64,000 nt of DNA from Streptomyces taklimakanensis (GCF_009709575.1 NZ_WIXO01000001.1:2043501-2107500), one strand, 5' to 3'. Positions 37,201 through 48,334 are shown, numbered from the stretch's first letter. Numbers and translations are program-made. Notes: generated from the letters alone by a model not told the origin.

Positions 37201-39277
37201 CCTGGAAACGCTCGCGGGCGTCGCCGTCCAGGTTCGACGCGTGCTTCGCCGGGATCCGAAGCCCGAAGTCGTAGATCCACGCCCGGGAACGGTCGGCGCA
37301 GCGCAGCTCGTAGGGACGCTCGTCGACCACCTCCACGCCCATGGCCTGGAGGATCGGCAGGACGGCGGAGAGCGAGACCGGCTCGCCGGTGCGGTAGATC
37401 TTGAAACGGCGCTCGCCCGGTCCGGCCCCGACCGGTTCGTAGAGGCTGAGCGCGAAGTCGCTGACGCCCTCGCCGCGCTCCAGCTTCTGGACGTACTGGA
37501 GGTCGGCGACGGCCGCGCGGGGCGGGAAGTCCGCCTTGTACCCCTCGGGGAAGGCGCCCCCGTAACGCTGCGCCAGCCGCGCCGCCCGTTCCTCGCCGAC
37601 CTCGGAGACCAGCGCCTCGGAGAAGCCGTCCGCCCAGGAGCGGGCCGCCTCCGCCAGTCGGCTCTCGATCCGCTCGACGTCGGCCTGGGTGAGCTGGGCC
37701 AGCTCGGTGCCCTGCGGGACGCGGACGACGAAGTGCAGCCGGGCCAGGACGGACTCGGTGTTCCAGGCGCTGAAGTCGACGGTGCTGCCGCCCAGCTCCT
37801 CGGCGAGGATGTCGATCAGCCGCAGCCGCACGGCGGTGGTGTAGCGGTCGCGCGGCAGGTAGACCAGCGCGGAGTAGTAGCGACCGTACTCGTCCTGGCG
37901 CAGGTAGAGCCGGAGCTTGCGGCGCTCCTGGAGGTACAGCACGGAGGTGACGATGTCGCGCAGCTCGTCCGGCGGGATCTGGAAGAGGTCGTCGCGCGGG
38001 TACGTCTCCAGGATCTGGAGCAGGTCGCGGCCGTCGTGGCTGTCGGGGGTGAAACCGGAGGAGGCGATGACCTCCTCGACCTTGCGGCGGATGACGGGCA
38101 CCCGGCGCACCGACTCGGTGTAGGCGGCCGAGGAGAACAGGCCCAGGAAGCGACGCTCGCCCACCACGTTGCCCGCCTCGTCGAACTTCTTCACTCCGAC
38201 GTAGTCGAGGTAGGAGGGACGGTGCACGGTGGCACGGCTGTTGGCCTTGGTGAGCACCAACAGCCGGTGTTCCCGGGCCTTGGCGCGGGCGTCGGCGGAG
38301 AGCCGGTTGAAGGACGGCGAGACCGGGTGGGCGTGCGGGGGCTCGTGCGACCGGCCGGAGCCCTCCTCGGCGCCGGCGGCCTCGTCGGAACCCGCCGCGC
38401 CGTCCTCGCCCTCGTCGTGCCGCGGATCGGAGCGCAAGATGCCCAGTCCGGTGCCGGGGACGGCGCTGAGCAGCAGTTCCTCGGTGCCCCCGGTGGTCTC
38501 GGAGACCAGTTCGTACTCGCGGTAGCCCAGGAAGGTGAAGTGGTCGGCGGCGAGCCAGCGCAGCAGCTCCCCGGCCTCCTCGACCTCCTGGTCGGGCAGG
38601 TCGCCGGGCAACGGCTCGTCGGGCAGCCCGTCGGCGATCCGCAGCGCGGCGGAACGCATCTTCTGCCAGTCCTCGACCGCCTCGCGGACGTCGGAGAGCA
38701 CGCACCGCAGGTCGTCGGCGATCCGCCGCAGGGCGTCGCGGTCGGTCTCGCGGTCGATCTCCACGTGGATCCACGACTCCACGAACGCGTCGTGGGCCGG
38801 CTCCTCGTCCTGCCCGCGGCTCTCCACGTCCAGGACTTCCAGGAGTCTGCCGGTGACGTCGCGGCGGACGACGACCTGGGGGTGGACCACCAGGTGGATG
38901 CCGCGGTTCTGGCGGGTCAGCTCGTTGGTGACGGAGTCCACCAGGAACGGCATGTCGTCGGTGACGACCTCGACGACGGTGTGGGTGCAGGTCCAGCCGT
39001 TCTCGTCGACGGTGGGGGTGTGGACGCGGACGTTGGCGGTGCCCTGGGGACGCTGCCTGGCCAGCCGGCAGTGCGAGACCGCGGCGCCGTAGACGTCGAC
39101 CGGATCACGGTCGGTGAGGTCCTCGGGCGCGGTGTGCAGATAGTAGCGCTGGAGGTACGAGCCGATGGCGTCGCCGTCCAGACCGGGGACCGGTTGGCTC
39201 CCGGCGGGAGGGCCATCGGCCACCCGGGCGGCTCGTTCGAGCAGCTCGGCCTTTGCTTCGTCCAGCTTGGTCTGCAT
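34259..39277 (-). CDS. gdh: NAD-specific glutamate dehydrogenase, large (L_180) type
   Basis: A 1672-residue enzyme of the giant GDH class first described in Streptomyces clavuligerus. It catalyses oxidative deamination of glutamate to 2-oxoglutarate with NAD, mainly catabolic. A long N-terminal region with ACT-like modules (about 1-700) precedes the catalytic dehydrogenase domain (about 800-1270), with GGLRWSDRREDFRTE, VPVGAKGGFVGKR and GIGDMSGDVFGNGM. A helical C-terminal domain follows. The ATG at 39277 (M-Q-T-K-L-D-E-A-K) has GGAG 10-13 nt upstream and fits the family start. A 13-bp palindrome lies about 230 bp upstream. It is transcribed alone and convergent with the ABC operon. Confidence 0.96.
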   Translation of the reverse strand: MQTKLDEAKAELLERAARVADGPPAGSQPVPGLDGDAIGSYLQRYYLHTAPEDLTDRDPVDVYGAAVSHCRLARQRPQGTANVRVHTPTVDENGWTCTHTVVEVVTDDMPFLVDSVTNELTRQNRGIHLVVHPQVVVRRDVTGRLLEVLDVESRGQDEEPAHDAFVESWIHVEIDRETDRDALRRIADDLRCVLSDVREAVEDWQKMRSAALRIADGLPDEPLPGDLPDQEVEEAGELLRWLAADHFTFLGYREYELVSETTGGTEELLLSAVPGTGLGILRSDPRHDEGEDGAAGSDEAAGAEEGSGRSHEPPHAHPVSPSFNRLSADARAKAREHRLLVLTKANSRATVHRPSYLDYVGVKKFDEAGNVVGERRFLGLFSSAAYTESVRRVPVIRRKVEEVIASSGFTPDSHDGRDLLQILETYPRDDLFQIPPDELRDIVTSVLYLQERRKLRLYLRQDEYGRYYSALVYLPRDRYTTAVRLRLIDILAEELGGSTVDFSAWNTESVLARLHFVVRVPQGTELAQLTQADVERIESRLAEAARSWADGFSEALVSEVGEERAARLAQRYGGAFPEGYKADFPPRAAVADLQYVQKLERGEGVSDFALSLYEPVGAGPGERRFKIYRTGEPVSLSAVLPILQAMGVEVVDERPYELRCADRSRAWIYDFGLRIPAKHASNLDGDARERFQDAFAAVWRGDAESDGFNALVLSAGLTWRQAMVLRAYAKYLRQAGSPFSQDYMEDTLCHNVHTTRLLVSLFEARLSPDHAAAGHELTDGLLEELDGALDQVASLDEDRILRSFLTLVKATLRTNYFQPRDSSGRPHAYVSMKFDPQAIPDLPAPRPAYEIWVYSPRVEGVHLRFGKVARGGLRWSDRREDFRTEILGLVKAQEVKNTVIVPVGAKGGFVGKRLPDPSTDRDAWLAEGIACYKTFISGMLDITDNLVGGRVMPPERVVRHDGDDTYLVVAADKGTAAFSDIANEVATAYGFWLGDAFASGGSAGYDHKKMGITARGAWESVKRHFRELGHDTQTEDFTVVGIGDMSGDVFGNGMLLSEHIRLVAAFDHRHIFLDPNPDPAGSYAERRRLFELPRSSWADYDISLLSPGGGVHPRSAKSIPVNAQVREALGIEDGVTKMTPAELMKAILTAPVDLLWNGGIGTYVKASTETNADVGDKANDAIRVDGRDLRARVVGEGGNLGLTQLGRIEFATKGGRINTDAIDNSAGVGSSDLEVNIKILLNSLVTGGDMTVKQRNALLAEMTDEVAELVLRANYAQNVALANGMRQAAGLLHAHQRFMRALTREGRLDRQLEFLPGERQIRERLTHGHGLTQPELAVLLAYAKIAVTEELADTGLPDDPYLQKLAYAYFPSALRERFPEQIEHHALRREIITTVLVNDTINTGGSTLVHRMREESGASAEEIVRAHVAAREIFGLSRIWDDVEALDNRVAADVQTRIRLHSRRLVERGTRWLLNNRPQPLKLAETIDVFRERVEIVWSELPKLLRGADLEWHQNVNDELTAAGVPGELALRVAGLSSVFPALDVVAVADRTGHELLDVAEVYYDLADRLGITELQDRVSELPRSDRWQSMARAAIREDLYAAHQLLTADVLAAGEAGATPEQRFKAWEEKSAAVLGRARATLEEIRESDTFDLANLSVAMRTMRTLLRSNR

Positions 39278-39717
39278 GTCGTCTGGCTCCTGTCGCGCGC
39301 CGTTGCGTGACGTCGAGGGTCGGGATGCGTGACGCCGGCACACCGGGTGTCCACCGAAGCGGGGCGTCATGCGGGCAGAAGGGATGATCGGCGGCGGCCC
39401 GGGCGTCCCGCCACGGGTGACCGGGGGCGGAGGCGGCACTGCCTTCCGCTGCTGTCTCGCTGATCACGAGCCAAGCGTATCGCTCCGCCGCGGGGGACCG
39501 TCATGCACTGCATGTGTACAAAACCCGGGGTCGGAGTTGGACGTTGTGGACAGCCCCTGCGGCCCCTCCCGGCCCTCCCGGCGCGTCCGTGCCGGGAAGG
39601 GCGTTGGGCTCGGGCGGACCCCTCCCGCCCGGTGGGGCCCACCGTCTCGGAGCACGCCGCACCCGGGTCGGGGGCTTCGCCCGCCGCCCCGTGCTCCGCC
39701 GTCCCGCCATCGGCGCC
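39278..39717. other. intergenic region upstream of glutamate dehydrogenase
   Basis: A 440-bp gap between two minus-strand genes. It contains the palindrome CATGCA-C-TGCATG (39502-39514), an imperfect GC-rich hairpin near 39572-39602 that could end the phosphatase transcript, and presumably the gdh promoter. No gene is seen. Confidence 0.4.
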
Positions 39718-40401
39718 TCACCCGCCCCCGACCAGGCTCTCGGCCACCTCCACCGCCTCGGCGAGGCTGTCCACCACCGGCACCCCGGCGGCCTTCAGAC
39801 TGGCCCGACTGTGGGAGCCCCCCGTGTACAGCACGGCTCGCGCGCCCACGTGGGCGGCCGCCACGGCGTCGTCCACGGCGTCGCCGACGACCACGGTGCG
39901 GTGGGGGTCGAAGCCGCCGAGCGCCGCCACGTGCTTCGCCATCTGCCGCGCCTTGCCGGTGCTCGCGCCGCTGCTGCCGCCGAGGTTGCCGTCCACCCGC
40001 ACGAAGTGCTCCTCGATGCCGTGGCGGCGCACCAGCGGCACCAGTTGGTCGTGCGGGGCCAGCGAGCACAACGACTGGGTCAGACCGGCCGCCCGCCGCG
40101 CGGCGAGCAGCTCCGCCGCGCCCTCGGCGAGCCCGATGCCCTCCAGTCGGGCGAAGTAGTGCCGGTGGAAGACCTCGTCCATCCCGGCCCACTCCTCGTC
40201 GGTGGGCAACCGGCCCATCAGCCGCTCGTAGAAGCGGGGCACCGGAACGCAGTACAGCTCCCGGTACCGCTCCAACGTGATCGGTGACAGCCCCAGCTCG
40301 GCGAACGCGGCGTTGGTGGCCTCGATGACCGCGTCGATGTCGTGCAGCAGCGTGCCGTTCCAGTCCCACACGATGTGGGCTCTCCCCGTTCCCGACTCCA
40401 T
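39718..40401 (-). CDS. HAD-superfamily phosphatase (phosphoglycolate phosphatase-like)
   Basis: A 227-residue HAD hydrolase. Motif I is W-D-W-N-G-T with nucleophile D13 and Asn at the +2 position where DxD enzymes have Asp; motif II is the Ser in LCSLAP; the motif III lysine is near GKARQMAKHV; and motif IV is VVVGDAVDDAVAA. The alpha-helical cap lies between about 20 and 85 (subclass I). The DWNGT variant is common in actinobacterial members annotated as phosphoglycolate phosphatase-like; the true substrate is unknown. The ATG start is at 40401. It lies 45 nt downstream of the DUF6912 gene on the same strand. Confidence 0.9.
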   Translation of the reverse strand: MESGTGRAHIVWDWNGTLLHDIDAVIEATNAAFAELGLSPITLERYRELYCVPVPRFYERLMGRLPTDEEWAGMDEVFHRHYFARLEGIGLAEGAAELLAARRAAGLTQSLCSLAPHDQLVPLVRRHGIEEHFVRVDGNLGGSSGASTGKARQMAKHVAALGGFDPHRTVVVGDAVDDAVAAAHVGARAVLYTGGSHSRASLKAAGVPVVDSLAEAVEVAESLVGGG

Positions 40402-40446
40402 GCCACGACGGTAGGCGAACGGTGTGACAACCGGGAGGGCGCGGAC

Positions 40447-40962
40447 TCAGCCGAGGTCCTCCAGAAGGACGCCGACCTCCTGGGTGGCGTACCACAGCAG
40501 GTCGTGGTCGTCCGCCCCGTCCACGACGAACCGGGCGTCGTCGTCGCCCCGGTCGGCCGCGCCCAGCGCGTCCGCGGCCGCGGCGACGTCCGCCTCGGCC
40601 TCCGCGCCGTCCACGTGCACCGCCGCCGCCCTGGACAGCGGCACGGCCCGCTCGACACGGACCTCGCCGAGCGCCGACGGGTCCAGACTGCGGTCGGGAT
40701 CGGCCACGGCCTCGCGGTCGGGCACGTCCACGGCCACCACCACCCGTCGCCGGCGGGCACCGGGGTCCAGGGCCAGCAGCCGCAACGACGCCTGCGCGGC
40801 CCGACCGAGGGCCGCGTACTCCAGTTCCTCGATGTCGTCCGAGACGTACCACTCGCGCAGTCCGGGGGTGACCGCGTAGGCGGTCAGGGGGCCGGGGCCC
40901 AGTTCGCCCTTCCCGTGCGCGTCCGCGAGGCCGGGAAGAGTCAGGGGGACGTAGACGCGCAT
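40447..40962 (-). CDS. DUF6912 family protein
   Basis: A 171-residue conserved actinobacterial protein of unknown function. It begins M-R-V-Y-V-P-L-T-L-P-G-L and contains LREWYVSDDIEELEYAALGRAA followed by an alternating beta/alpha pattern (VVVAVDVPD). It is strongly acidic and has no signal peptide or TM helix. The ATG at 40962 matches the conserved N-terminus; an in-frame start 15 codons upstream is not conserved. It is probably co-transcribed with the HAD phosphatase. Confidence 0.85.
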   Translation of the reverse strand: MRVYVPLTLPGLADAHGKGELGPGPLTAYAVTPGLREWYVSDDIEELEYAALGRAAQASLRLLALDPGARRRRVVVAVDVPDREAVADPDRSLDPSALGEVRVERAVPLSRAAAVHVDGAEAEADVAAAADALGAADRGDDDARFVVDGADDHDLLWYATQEVGVLLEDLG

Positions 40963-41242
40963 CGCTACCGCTTTCGTGTAAGGCCGGTCCGACTGCCTCG
41001 ACAGCATACGGCCGCCCCGGCGCGCCGGCCGCGTCCGGTCCCGCTCCGCGCACCGGCGGGTGTCGAGCGCGGCACCCCAGGTCAGCGGTGTCGCGCGTCA
41101 GCTCCCGAACTCGCCGTCAGCCGGATAAGTGAATCGCTCGGGGGCCGGGGCGGCACCGTGCCGGTCGTTGCCGGCCACCGGACCCGCCAGTAGAACCGGA
41201 TCACAAGCTACCGCTCAGTAGAAGAGATCACGGGGAGACGCC

Positions 41243-41710
41243 ATGCCGTCCACCAGCCGCACCGCACCGCCCGGCCGCCGGGACTCCCGCCGCCCGGCGC
41301 GCCCGGCACGCTCGGCCGTGCTCGCCGCCCGGCAACGCGAGCGCGACCGGCTGCCGCACTACTGGTTCGCCCACCGGCTGGTGCTCGTCCTCAGCGGGGT
41401 GCGACCGGTCCACCTGCTGCTCGGCCACACCCGTGACCGGGCGTACGAACAGTTGGCCCGCCTCGCCCCGCAGGCCCCGTTGCGACCGGCCGGCGCGGAC
41501 GTACCGGCGCCCGTGGTGCGGCAGGTGGGCTGGTGCCGTCCCGGCCCCGGGGCGGTCGAGGCGTTCGCCCGGATCGCCGTCGGAGACCGGGTGCGGGCCC
41601 TGGCCTTCCGCCTGGAGCAGGCTCGCGACCAGCGATGGCTGTGCTGCGCCGTCGAACTCGACACGCTCGGCGCGGCGGATCCGGCGCCCCGCCGGGAAGC
41701 CGTCCGCTGA
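41243..41710 (+). CDS. Rv3235 family protein
   Basis: A 155-residue protein with an Arg-rich N-terminus, then the family signature YWFAHRLVLVLSGVRPVHLLLGHTRDRAYEQLARLAP and a C-terminal half ending RVRALAFRLEQARDQRWLCCAVELD. The family occurs beside secA in actinobacteria, including Rv3235 near secA1 in Mycobacterium tuberculosis. Function unknown. GGGGAG 6 nt before the ATG is a good ribosome site. It is convergent with secA; two hairpins separate them. Confidence 0.85.
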   Translation: MPSTSRTAPPGRRDSRRPARPARSAVLAARQRERDRLPHYWFAHRLVLVLSGVRPVHLLLGHTRDRAYEQLARLAPQAPLRPAGADVPAPVVRQVGWCRPGPGAVEAFARIAVGDRVRALAFRLEQARDQRWLCCAVELDTLGAADPAPRREAVR

Positions 41711-41716
41711 ACGCCT

Positions 41717-41791
41717 CGGGGCCGGGCGTCCCGCACGGAACGCCCGGCCCCGACGACCGGCCGGCGGGGCGCCGCGCCACGGCGGCGCCCC
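41717..41791. terminator. double terminator between Rv3235-like gene and secA
   Basis: A 13-bp stem (41717-41729/41740-41752) and a 9-bp stem (41766-41774/41783-41791) lie between the convergent stop codons at 41710 and 41798. Confidence 0.8.
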
Positions 41792-41797
41792 GTACCG

Positions 41798-44623
<2,826 letters not shown>

Positions 44624-44814
44624 GTAGGCTGGCTCCTTGCCGGTCGGGCCGGGCACGGTCTGAGTGCTCTGGCACGGCGGGCCTCTTCCTTGCCTCGGGC
44701 CCGGCCGCACCGGCCATCGTATGCGAGGGGCACCGGCCCCTGTACCCCCCAACGTGCCGGAGCCCCGGATGGTGCCGGTTCCGCCCGTTCGGATGACTGG
44801 CAGAATCTCCCGTC

Positions 44815-45399
44815 ATGCGACCTGTGACCCTCGGCACCGCGCGGCTGGTACTGCGTCCTTTCACACCGGAGGACGTCCCCGCGGTCCACTCGGCCTGCCA
44901 GGATCCGGACATCCTGCGCTGGACCACCCTCCCCGAACCGTACGAGCGGCGACACGCCCAGGAGTTCGTGCTGAGCCTCGCCCCCTCCGGGTGGCGCGAG
45001 GACACGGCGTACAACTTCGGCGTCTTCACCCGTGACGGCGGTGAGCTGGTGGGCTCGATGGGGCTGGTGCGCATCACACCGCCGGGCCCGGAGGGGCGCG
45101 TGGCGGAGCTGGGCTACTGGACGGCGAGGGAGCGGCGCCGGCACGGCTACACCGCCGAGGCCGCCGGCGCGGTGGTCGACTGGGCCTTCGACGAGCTGGG
45201 CGTGGAGCGGCTGGAGTGGGTCGCGGAGGTCGGCAACACCGGCTCGCGGGCCGTGGCCGAGCGGCTGGGCTTCGTCGTGGAGGGCACCCTACGGGCCCGC
45301 ATACCGTTCCGGGGCACCCGACGGGACGCGTGGCTCGCTTCGCTGCTGCCCTCGGACCGGGGGCGTACGCCCGGGGTGCCCCACCTGCCCGCGACGTAG
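44815..45399 (+). CDS. GNAT family N-acetyltransferase (RimJ/RimL type)
   Basis: A 194-residue acetyltransferase. It has the N-terminal strand TARLVLRPFTPEDVPAV and the acetyl-CoA loop region WTARERRRHGYTAEAA (motif A Q/R-x-x-G-x-A variant), followed by ERLEWVAEVGNTGSRAVAERLGF typical of RimJ/L-like enzymes acting on protein N-termini or small amines. The substrate is unknown. The ATG start is at 44815. It is divergent from secA across 191 bp and upstream of the AlkX-like gene (92-bp gap). Confidence 0.9.
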   Translation: MRPVTLGTARLVLRPFTPEDVPAVHSACQDPDILRWTTLPEPYERRHAQEFVLSLAPSGWREDTAYNFGVFTRDGGELVGSMGLVRITPPGPEGRVAELGYWTARERRRHGYTAEAAGAVVDWAFDELGVERLEWVAEVGNTGSRAVAERLGFVVEGTLRARIPFRGTRRDAWLASLLPSDRGRTPGVPHLPAT

Positions 45400-45491
45400 C
45401 GGGGCCCGGGGCACGGCCCCGGTGCGGCCTGGCACCGGGACGGGCCGGCGGGTCGGGACCCGCTGTCGGTGCCTGCCTCTATCGTCGGCGC

Positions 45492-46661
45492 ATGACCACC
45501 GTCACGATCTCGATCTCCGCCGACGAAGCCCGCCGCATCGCGCTGCGCTCACAGGGCCTGTTGGGCCCCGTGGACCGCCGGGCCGGAGTCCGGGGGATGC
45601 TGCGCCGCCTCGGAGCCGTACAACTGGACACCATCTCGGTGCTGGCCCGTTCCCACGAGCTGGTGCCGTACGCGCGGCTGGGCGCGGTCGGCCGCGACAC
45701 GGTGGAGGCGGCCTACTGGACGGGAGGCCACGCCTTCGAGTACTGGTCGCACGCCGCCTGCGTCCTGCCCGTCGAGGAGTGGCCGCACTTCGCCTTCCGG
45801 CGCCGGGCGCTGAGGGCCCGGGGCCACCGCTGGCACCTGCTGGAGGACTCCGAGCGCTCCTGCGCCGCCGTGCGGGAGAGGCTGCGGGCCGAGGGCCCCC
45901 TGACGGCCACGGAGTTGGGCGGCGCGAAGAACGGCGGCGAGTGGTACGACTGGTCCGAGACGAAGATCGCCGTGGAGTGGCTGCTCGACACCGGCGAGGT
46001 CGTCTGCGCCGAGCGGCGCGGCTGGAAACGGGTCTACGACCTGGCCGAACGGGCCATCCCCGGCGAGCTGCTCCACGACGACCTCACCGACCACGAGTGC
46101 CTGCGGCGCCTGGTGGCCCAGGCGGGCGCCGCGATGGGAGTGGCCACCCGCGCGGACCTGGCCGACTACCACCGTCTGCGGAACGAACAGGTCGACGCCG
46201 TGGTGGCGGAGACGGGCCTGGTCCCGGTGGAGGTCGAGGGCTGGGGCAAGCCGGCCTGGGCGGATCCGGCGGCGCTGGAGGCGGAGTCGGCGGCGGGCCG
46301 GGAGCGGTGCCGTACGACGCTGCTGTCGCCGTTCGACTCCCTGATCTGGGACCGGAAGCGCACCGAGCGGATCTTCGGTTTCACCCACCGGCTGGAGGCG
46401 TACGTGCCCCGGGCCAGGCGGATACACGGTTACTTCGCGATGCCGCTGCTCTCGGGGGGACGGCTGTCGGGCAGGGTGGATCCGGCCCGTGAGGGCCGCA
46501 CCCTGGTGGCGCGGCAGGTGTCGATGGCGGGACGCGGGGCGGTGGCGCCGATGGCCCGGGCCCTGTGGGAGGCGGCGGGCTGGGTGGGGTGTGACGCGGT
46601 CCGCGTCGAGCGGTGCGACGACCGGGAGCTGGCAGCGGCGCTCACCGCGGCCCTGGCCTGA
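45492..46661 (+). CDS. winged-helix DNA glycosylase of the YcaQ/AlkX family
   Basis: A 389-residue member of the HTH_42 (PF06224) family, whose studied members AlkZ (Streptomyces) and YcaQ/AlkX (E. coli) excise bulky N-alkyl adducts and unhook interstrand crosslinks. The catalytic motif Q-L-D is at 44-46 (GAVQLDTISV), the Q-x-D type of the general AlkX group, not the Q-x-Q of antibiotic-specific AlkZ. Further family motifs are EYWSHAACVLP and LLSPFDSLIWDRKRTERIFGF. Three winged-helix units are expected. The ATG at 45492 gives the usual length. No biosynthetic cluster for an alkylating antibiotic is nearby, consistent with a housekeeping repair role. Confidence 0.87.
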   Translation: MTTVTISISADEARRIALRSQGLLGPVDRRAGVRGMLRRLGAVQLDTISVLARSHELVPYARLGAVGRDTVEAAYWTGGHAFEYWSHAACVLPVEEWPHFAFRRRALRARGHRWHLLEDSERSCAAVRERLRAEGPLTATELGGAKNGGEWYDWSETKIAVEWLLDTGEVVCAERRGWKRVYDLAERAIPGELLHDDLTDHECLRRLVAQAGAAMGVATRADLADYHRLRNEQVDAVVAETGLVPVEVEGWGKPAWADPAALEAESAAGRERCRTTLLSPFDSLIWDRKRTERIFGFTHRLEAYVPRARRIHGYFAMPLLSGGRLSGRVDPAREGRTLVARQVSMAGRGAVAPMARALWEAAGWVGCDAVRVERCDDRELAAALTAALA

Positions 46662-46693
46662 GGCTCGGTTCGACGGGTTCGACGCTCGGCCCG

Positions 46694-46716
46694 GCGGGGG
46701 CCGTGGCCGGCCCCGC
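46694..46716. terminator. hairpin between AlkX-like gene and response regulator
   Basis: A 9-bp GC stem with a single bulged G and a 4-nt loop, between convergent stops at 46661 and 46737. Confidence 0.5.
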
Positions 46717-46736
46717 GTGGTTCCTCGGTTCCGTCT

Positions 46737-47477
46737 TCAGCGGATCTCCAGGATCTTCTCCCGCATCGCGTAGACCACGGCCTCCATCCGGGAGTGGAGC
46801 TGGAGCTTCTCCAGGATGTTGCGAACGTGGTTCTTCACGGTGTTCTCGCTGATGAAGAGCTCTTTGGCGATGTCCCGGTTGTTCATGCCGGTGGCGACGA
46901 GTTTGAGCACCTCCAGCTCCCGGTCGGTGAGGCGGGGAGCCGGCACCAACCGCTTCTCGTCGGTGCGCTGGATCATCGACTTGAACTCGGTGAGCAGCTT
47001 CGCCGCCATCGACGGGCTGATCTGGGACTGCCCGTCGGCCACCGCGCGGATCGCGGTGGAGACCTCGTCGGTGGAGATCTCCTTGAGGAGGTAGCCGGTG
47101 GCCCCCGCCTTGATGGCGTCGTAGAGGTCGGCCTCCTCGTCGCTGATCGTCAACATGATGATCTTCGCGCTGGGGGCCACCTCCTTGATCGAGGTGCATG
47201 CCTCGATGCCGCCGCGCCGGGGCATCCGCACGTCCATCAGCACGATGTCGGGCAGCAGGTCCGCGGCCTTCTCCACCGCCTCGGCGCCGTCCCCCGCCTC
47301 ACCGACGACCTCGATGTCCTCCTCCTGGGCGAGGACGATCTCCAGCCCCCTCCGGAAGAGGGCGTGATCATCGACGACCAGGACCCGGATGGGCTCCCCA
47401 CGCGGTTCGTCCCCGGGCGCGGCACCGGGACCGCCGTGGTGCGCGCCGGGCGTCACGGGCCCGAAGCTGTCCGCCAT
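46737..47477 (-). CDS. NarL/LuxR-type response regulator (orphan)
   Basis: A 246-residue regulator with an N-terminal extension (about 1-28, Gly/Pro-rich). The receiver domain (about 30-145) has the acidic pair DD and phosphoacceptor D82 in IVLMDVRMP; the conserved Thr (MLTIS) and Lys (GYLLKE) positions are present. A LuxR helix-turn-helix follows (about 178-240; LTDRELEVLKLVATGMNNRDIAKELFISENTVKNHVRNILEKL). GGGAGGA 5 nt before the ATG at 47477 is a strong ribosome site. No histidine kinase gene is adjacent, so its partner is unknown. It lies downstream of hpf on the same strand, separated by a strong hairpin. Confidence 0.94.
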   Translation of the reverse strand: MADSFGPVTPGAHHGGPGAAPGDEPRGEPIRVLVVDDHALFRRGLEIVLAQEEDIEVVGEAGDGAEAVEKAADLLPDIVLMDVRMPRRGGIEACTSIKEVAPSAKIIMLTISDEEADLYDAIKAGATGYLLKEISTDEVSTAIRAVADGQSQISPSMAAKLLTEFKSMIQRTDEKRLVPAPRLTDRELEVLKLVATGMNNRDIAKELFISENTVKNHVRNILEKLQLHSRMEAVVYAMREKILEIR

Positions 47478-47558
47478 CGTTCCTCCCCCTGCAACCAGGC
47501 AACGCGACGCCAACCGGTCGGTGCAGGGCGCCGGTTGGGCGTGGAGCCATGATTCCAT

Positions 47559-47601
47559 GCCCCGCCCCCGGTCGAATTCCTCGTTCGGCCGGGGGCGGGG
47601 C
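47559..47601 (-). terminator. strong hairpin downstream of hpf
   Basis: Arms 47559-47576 and 47584-47601 form an 18-bp stem with one G-T wobble and a 7-nt loop, 25 nt after the hpf stop. It insulates hpf from the response regulator gene. Confidence 0.85.
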
Positions 47602-47626
47602 GGTATCGCGGTGTCAGCGACTGTTA

Positions 47627-48334
47627 TCAGCCACCGAGAGCGCCTCCCGCGCCCGGCGGTGCCTCTTCCACGAACGGGTCGGGTTCCAGATGGATGACGC
47701 CGTAGTCGTAGCCGTGCCGTCGGTAGACGACGCTCGGCAGCTTGGACTCGGAGTCGACGAACAGGTAGAAGTCGTGCCCGATCAGCTCCATCTCGTACAG
47801 GGCCTGGTCCAGCGACATCGGGGCCGCCGCATGGGTCTTCTCGCGGACCACCAGTGGACCCTCGCCCTGCACCTCCAGCGGCCCGACCTTGGTGGTGGGC
47901 AGCCGGCGCTCCTCGGGCACCGTCTCCCGGGGGCCGAGACGACCGTCCTCGTCGACACGTGCCGCGTTGGGTACGGTGACGGCCACGTCGCGCGCGGGAA
48001 TCCGGTGGTGACCGTTCCCCTTGCGCGCGCACACCCTCTTGTCGTGCTGCTTGCGCAACCGCGTCTCGAGCTTCTCGGTGGCGAGGTCCAGCGCCGCGTA
48101 CGGGTCGGCTGCCGCCGCCTCGGCGCGGATCACCGGTCCGCGGGAGCGAAGCGTGATCTCGACCCGGTCGGAGCGGTCGGCCTGGCGGGGATTGTGCTCC
48201 TTGGAGACCTCGACGTCCAGGCGGATCACCTTGGCGTCGATCTTCTGGATCTTGTCCACCTTGAGCTTGTCGACCACGTGCTTGCGGAACCGCTCCGGCA
48301 CCTCTGTCTTACGGCCCTTGACGACGATGTCCAC
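47627..48334 (-). CDS. hpf: ribosome hibernation promoting factor, long form
   Basis: A 235-residue long HPF that binds 30S subunits and dimerises 70S ribosomes into inactive 100S particles. The N-terminal HPF/RaiA domain (about 1-100; VDIVVKGRKTEVPERFRKHVVDKLKVDKI, DPYAALDLATEKLETRLRKQHDKR) is followed by a variable linker. The C-terminal dimerisation domain (about 170-225) has KTHAAAPMSLDQALYEMELIGHDFYLFVDSES and VVYRRHGYDYGVIHL. The GTG at 48334 with CGGAG upstream gives the conserved start. Long HPF is the stationary-phase form in actinobacteria. It sits between comF and an orphan regulator, as in other actinobacterial mtrAB-lpqB-secA regions. Confidence 0.94.
   Translation of the reverse strand: MDIVVKGRKTEVPERFRKHVVDKLKVDKIQKIDAKVIRLDVEVSKEHNPRQADRSDRVEITLRSRGPVIRAEAAAADPYAALDLATEKLETRLRKQHDKRVCARKGNGHHRIPARDVAVTVPNAARVDEDGRLGPRETVPEERRLPTTKVGPLEVQGEGPLVVREKTHAAAPMSLDQALYEMELIGHDFYLFVDSESKLPSVVYRRHGYDYGVIHLEPDPFVEEAPPGAGGALGG

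Noticed and set aside
34466..39310. A 1614-codon open frame on the plus strand
   Set aside because: It is antisense to glutamate dehydrogenase, Val/Gly/Asp/Gln-biased with no recognisable domain; the opposite frame is a clear enzyme.
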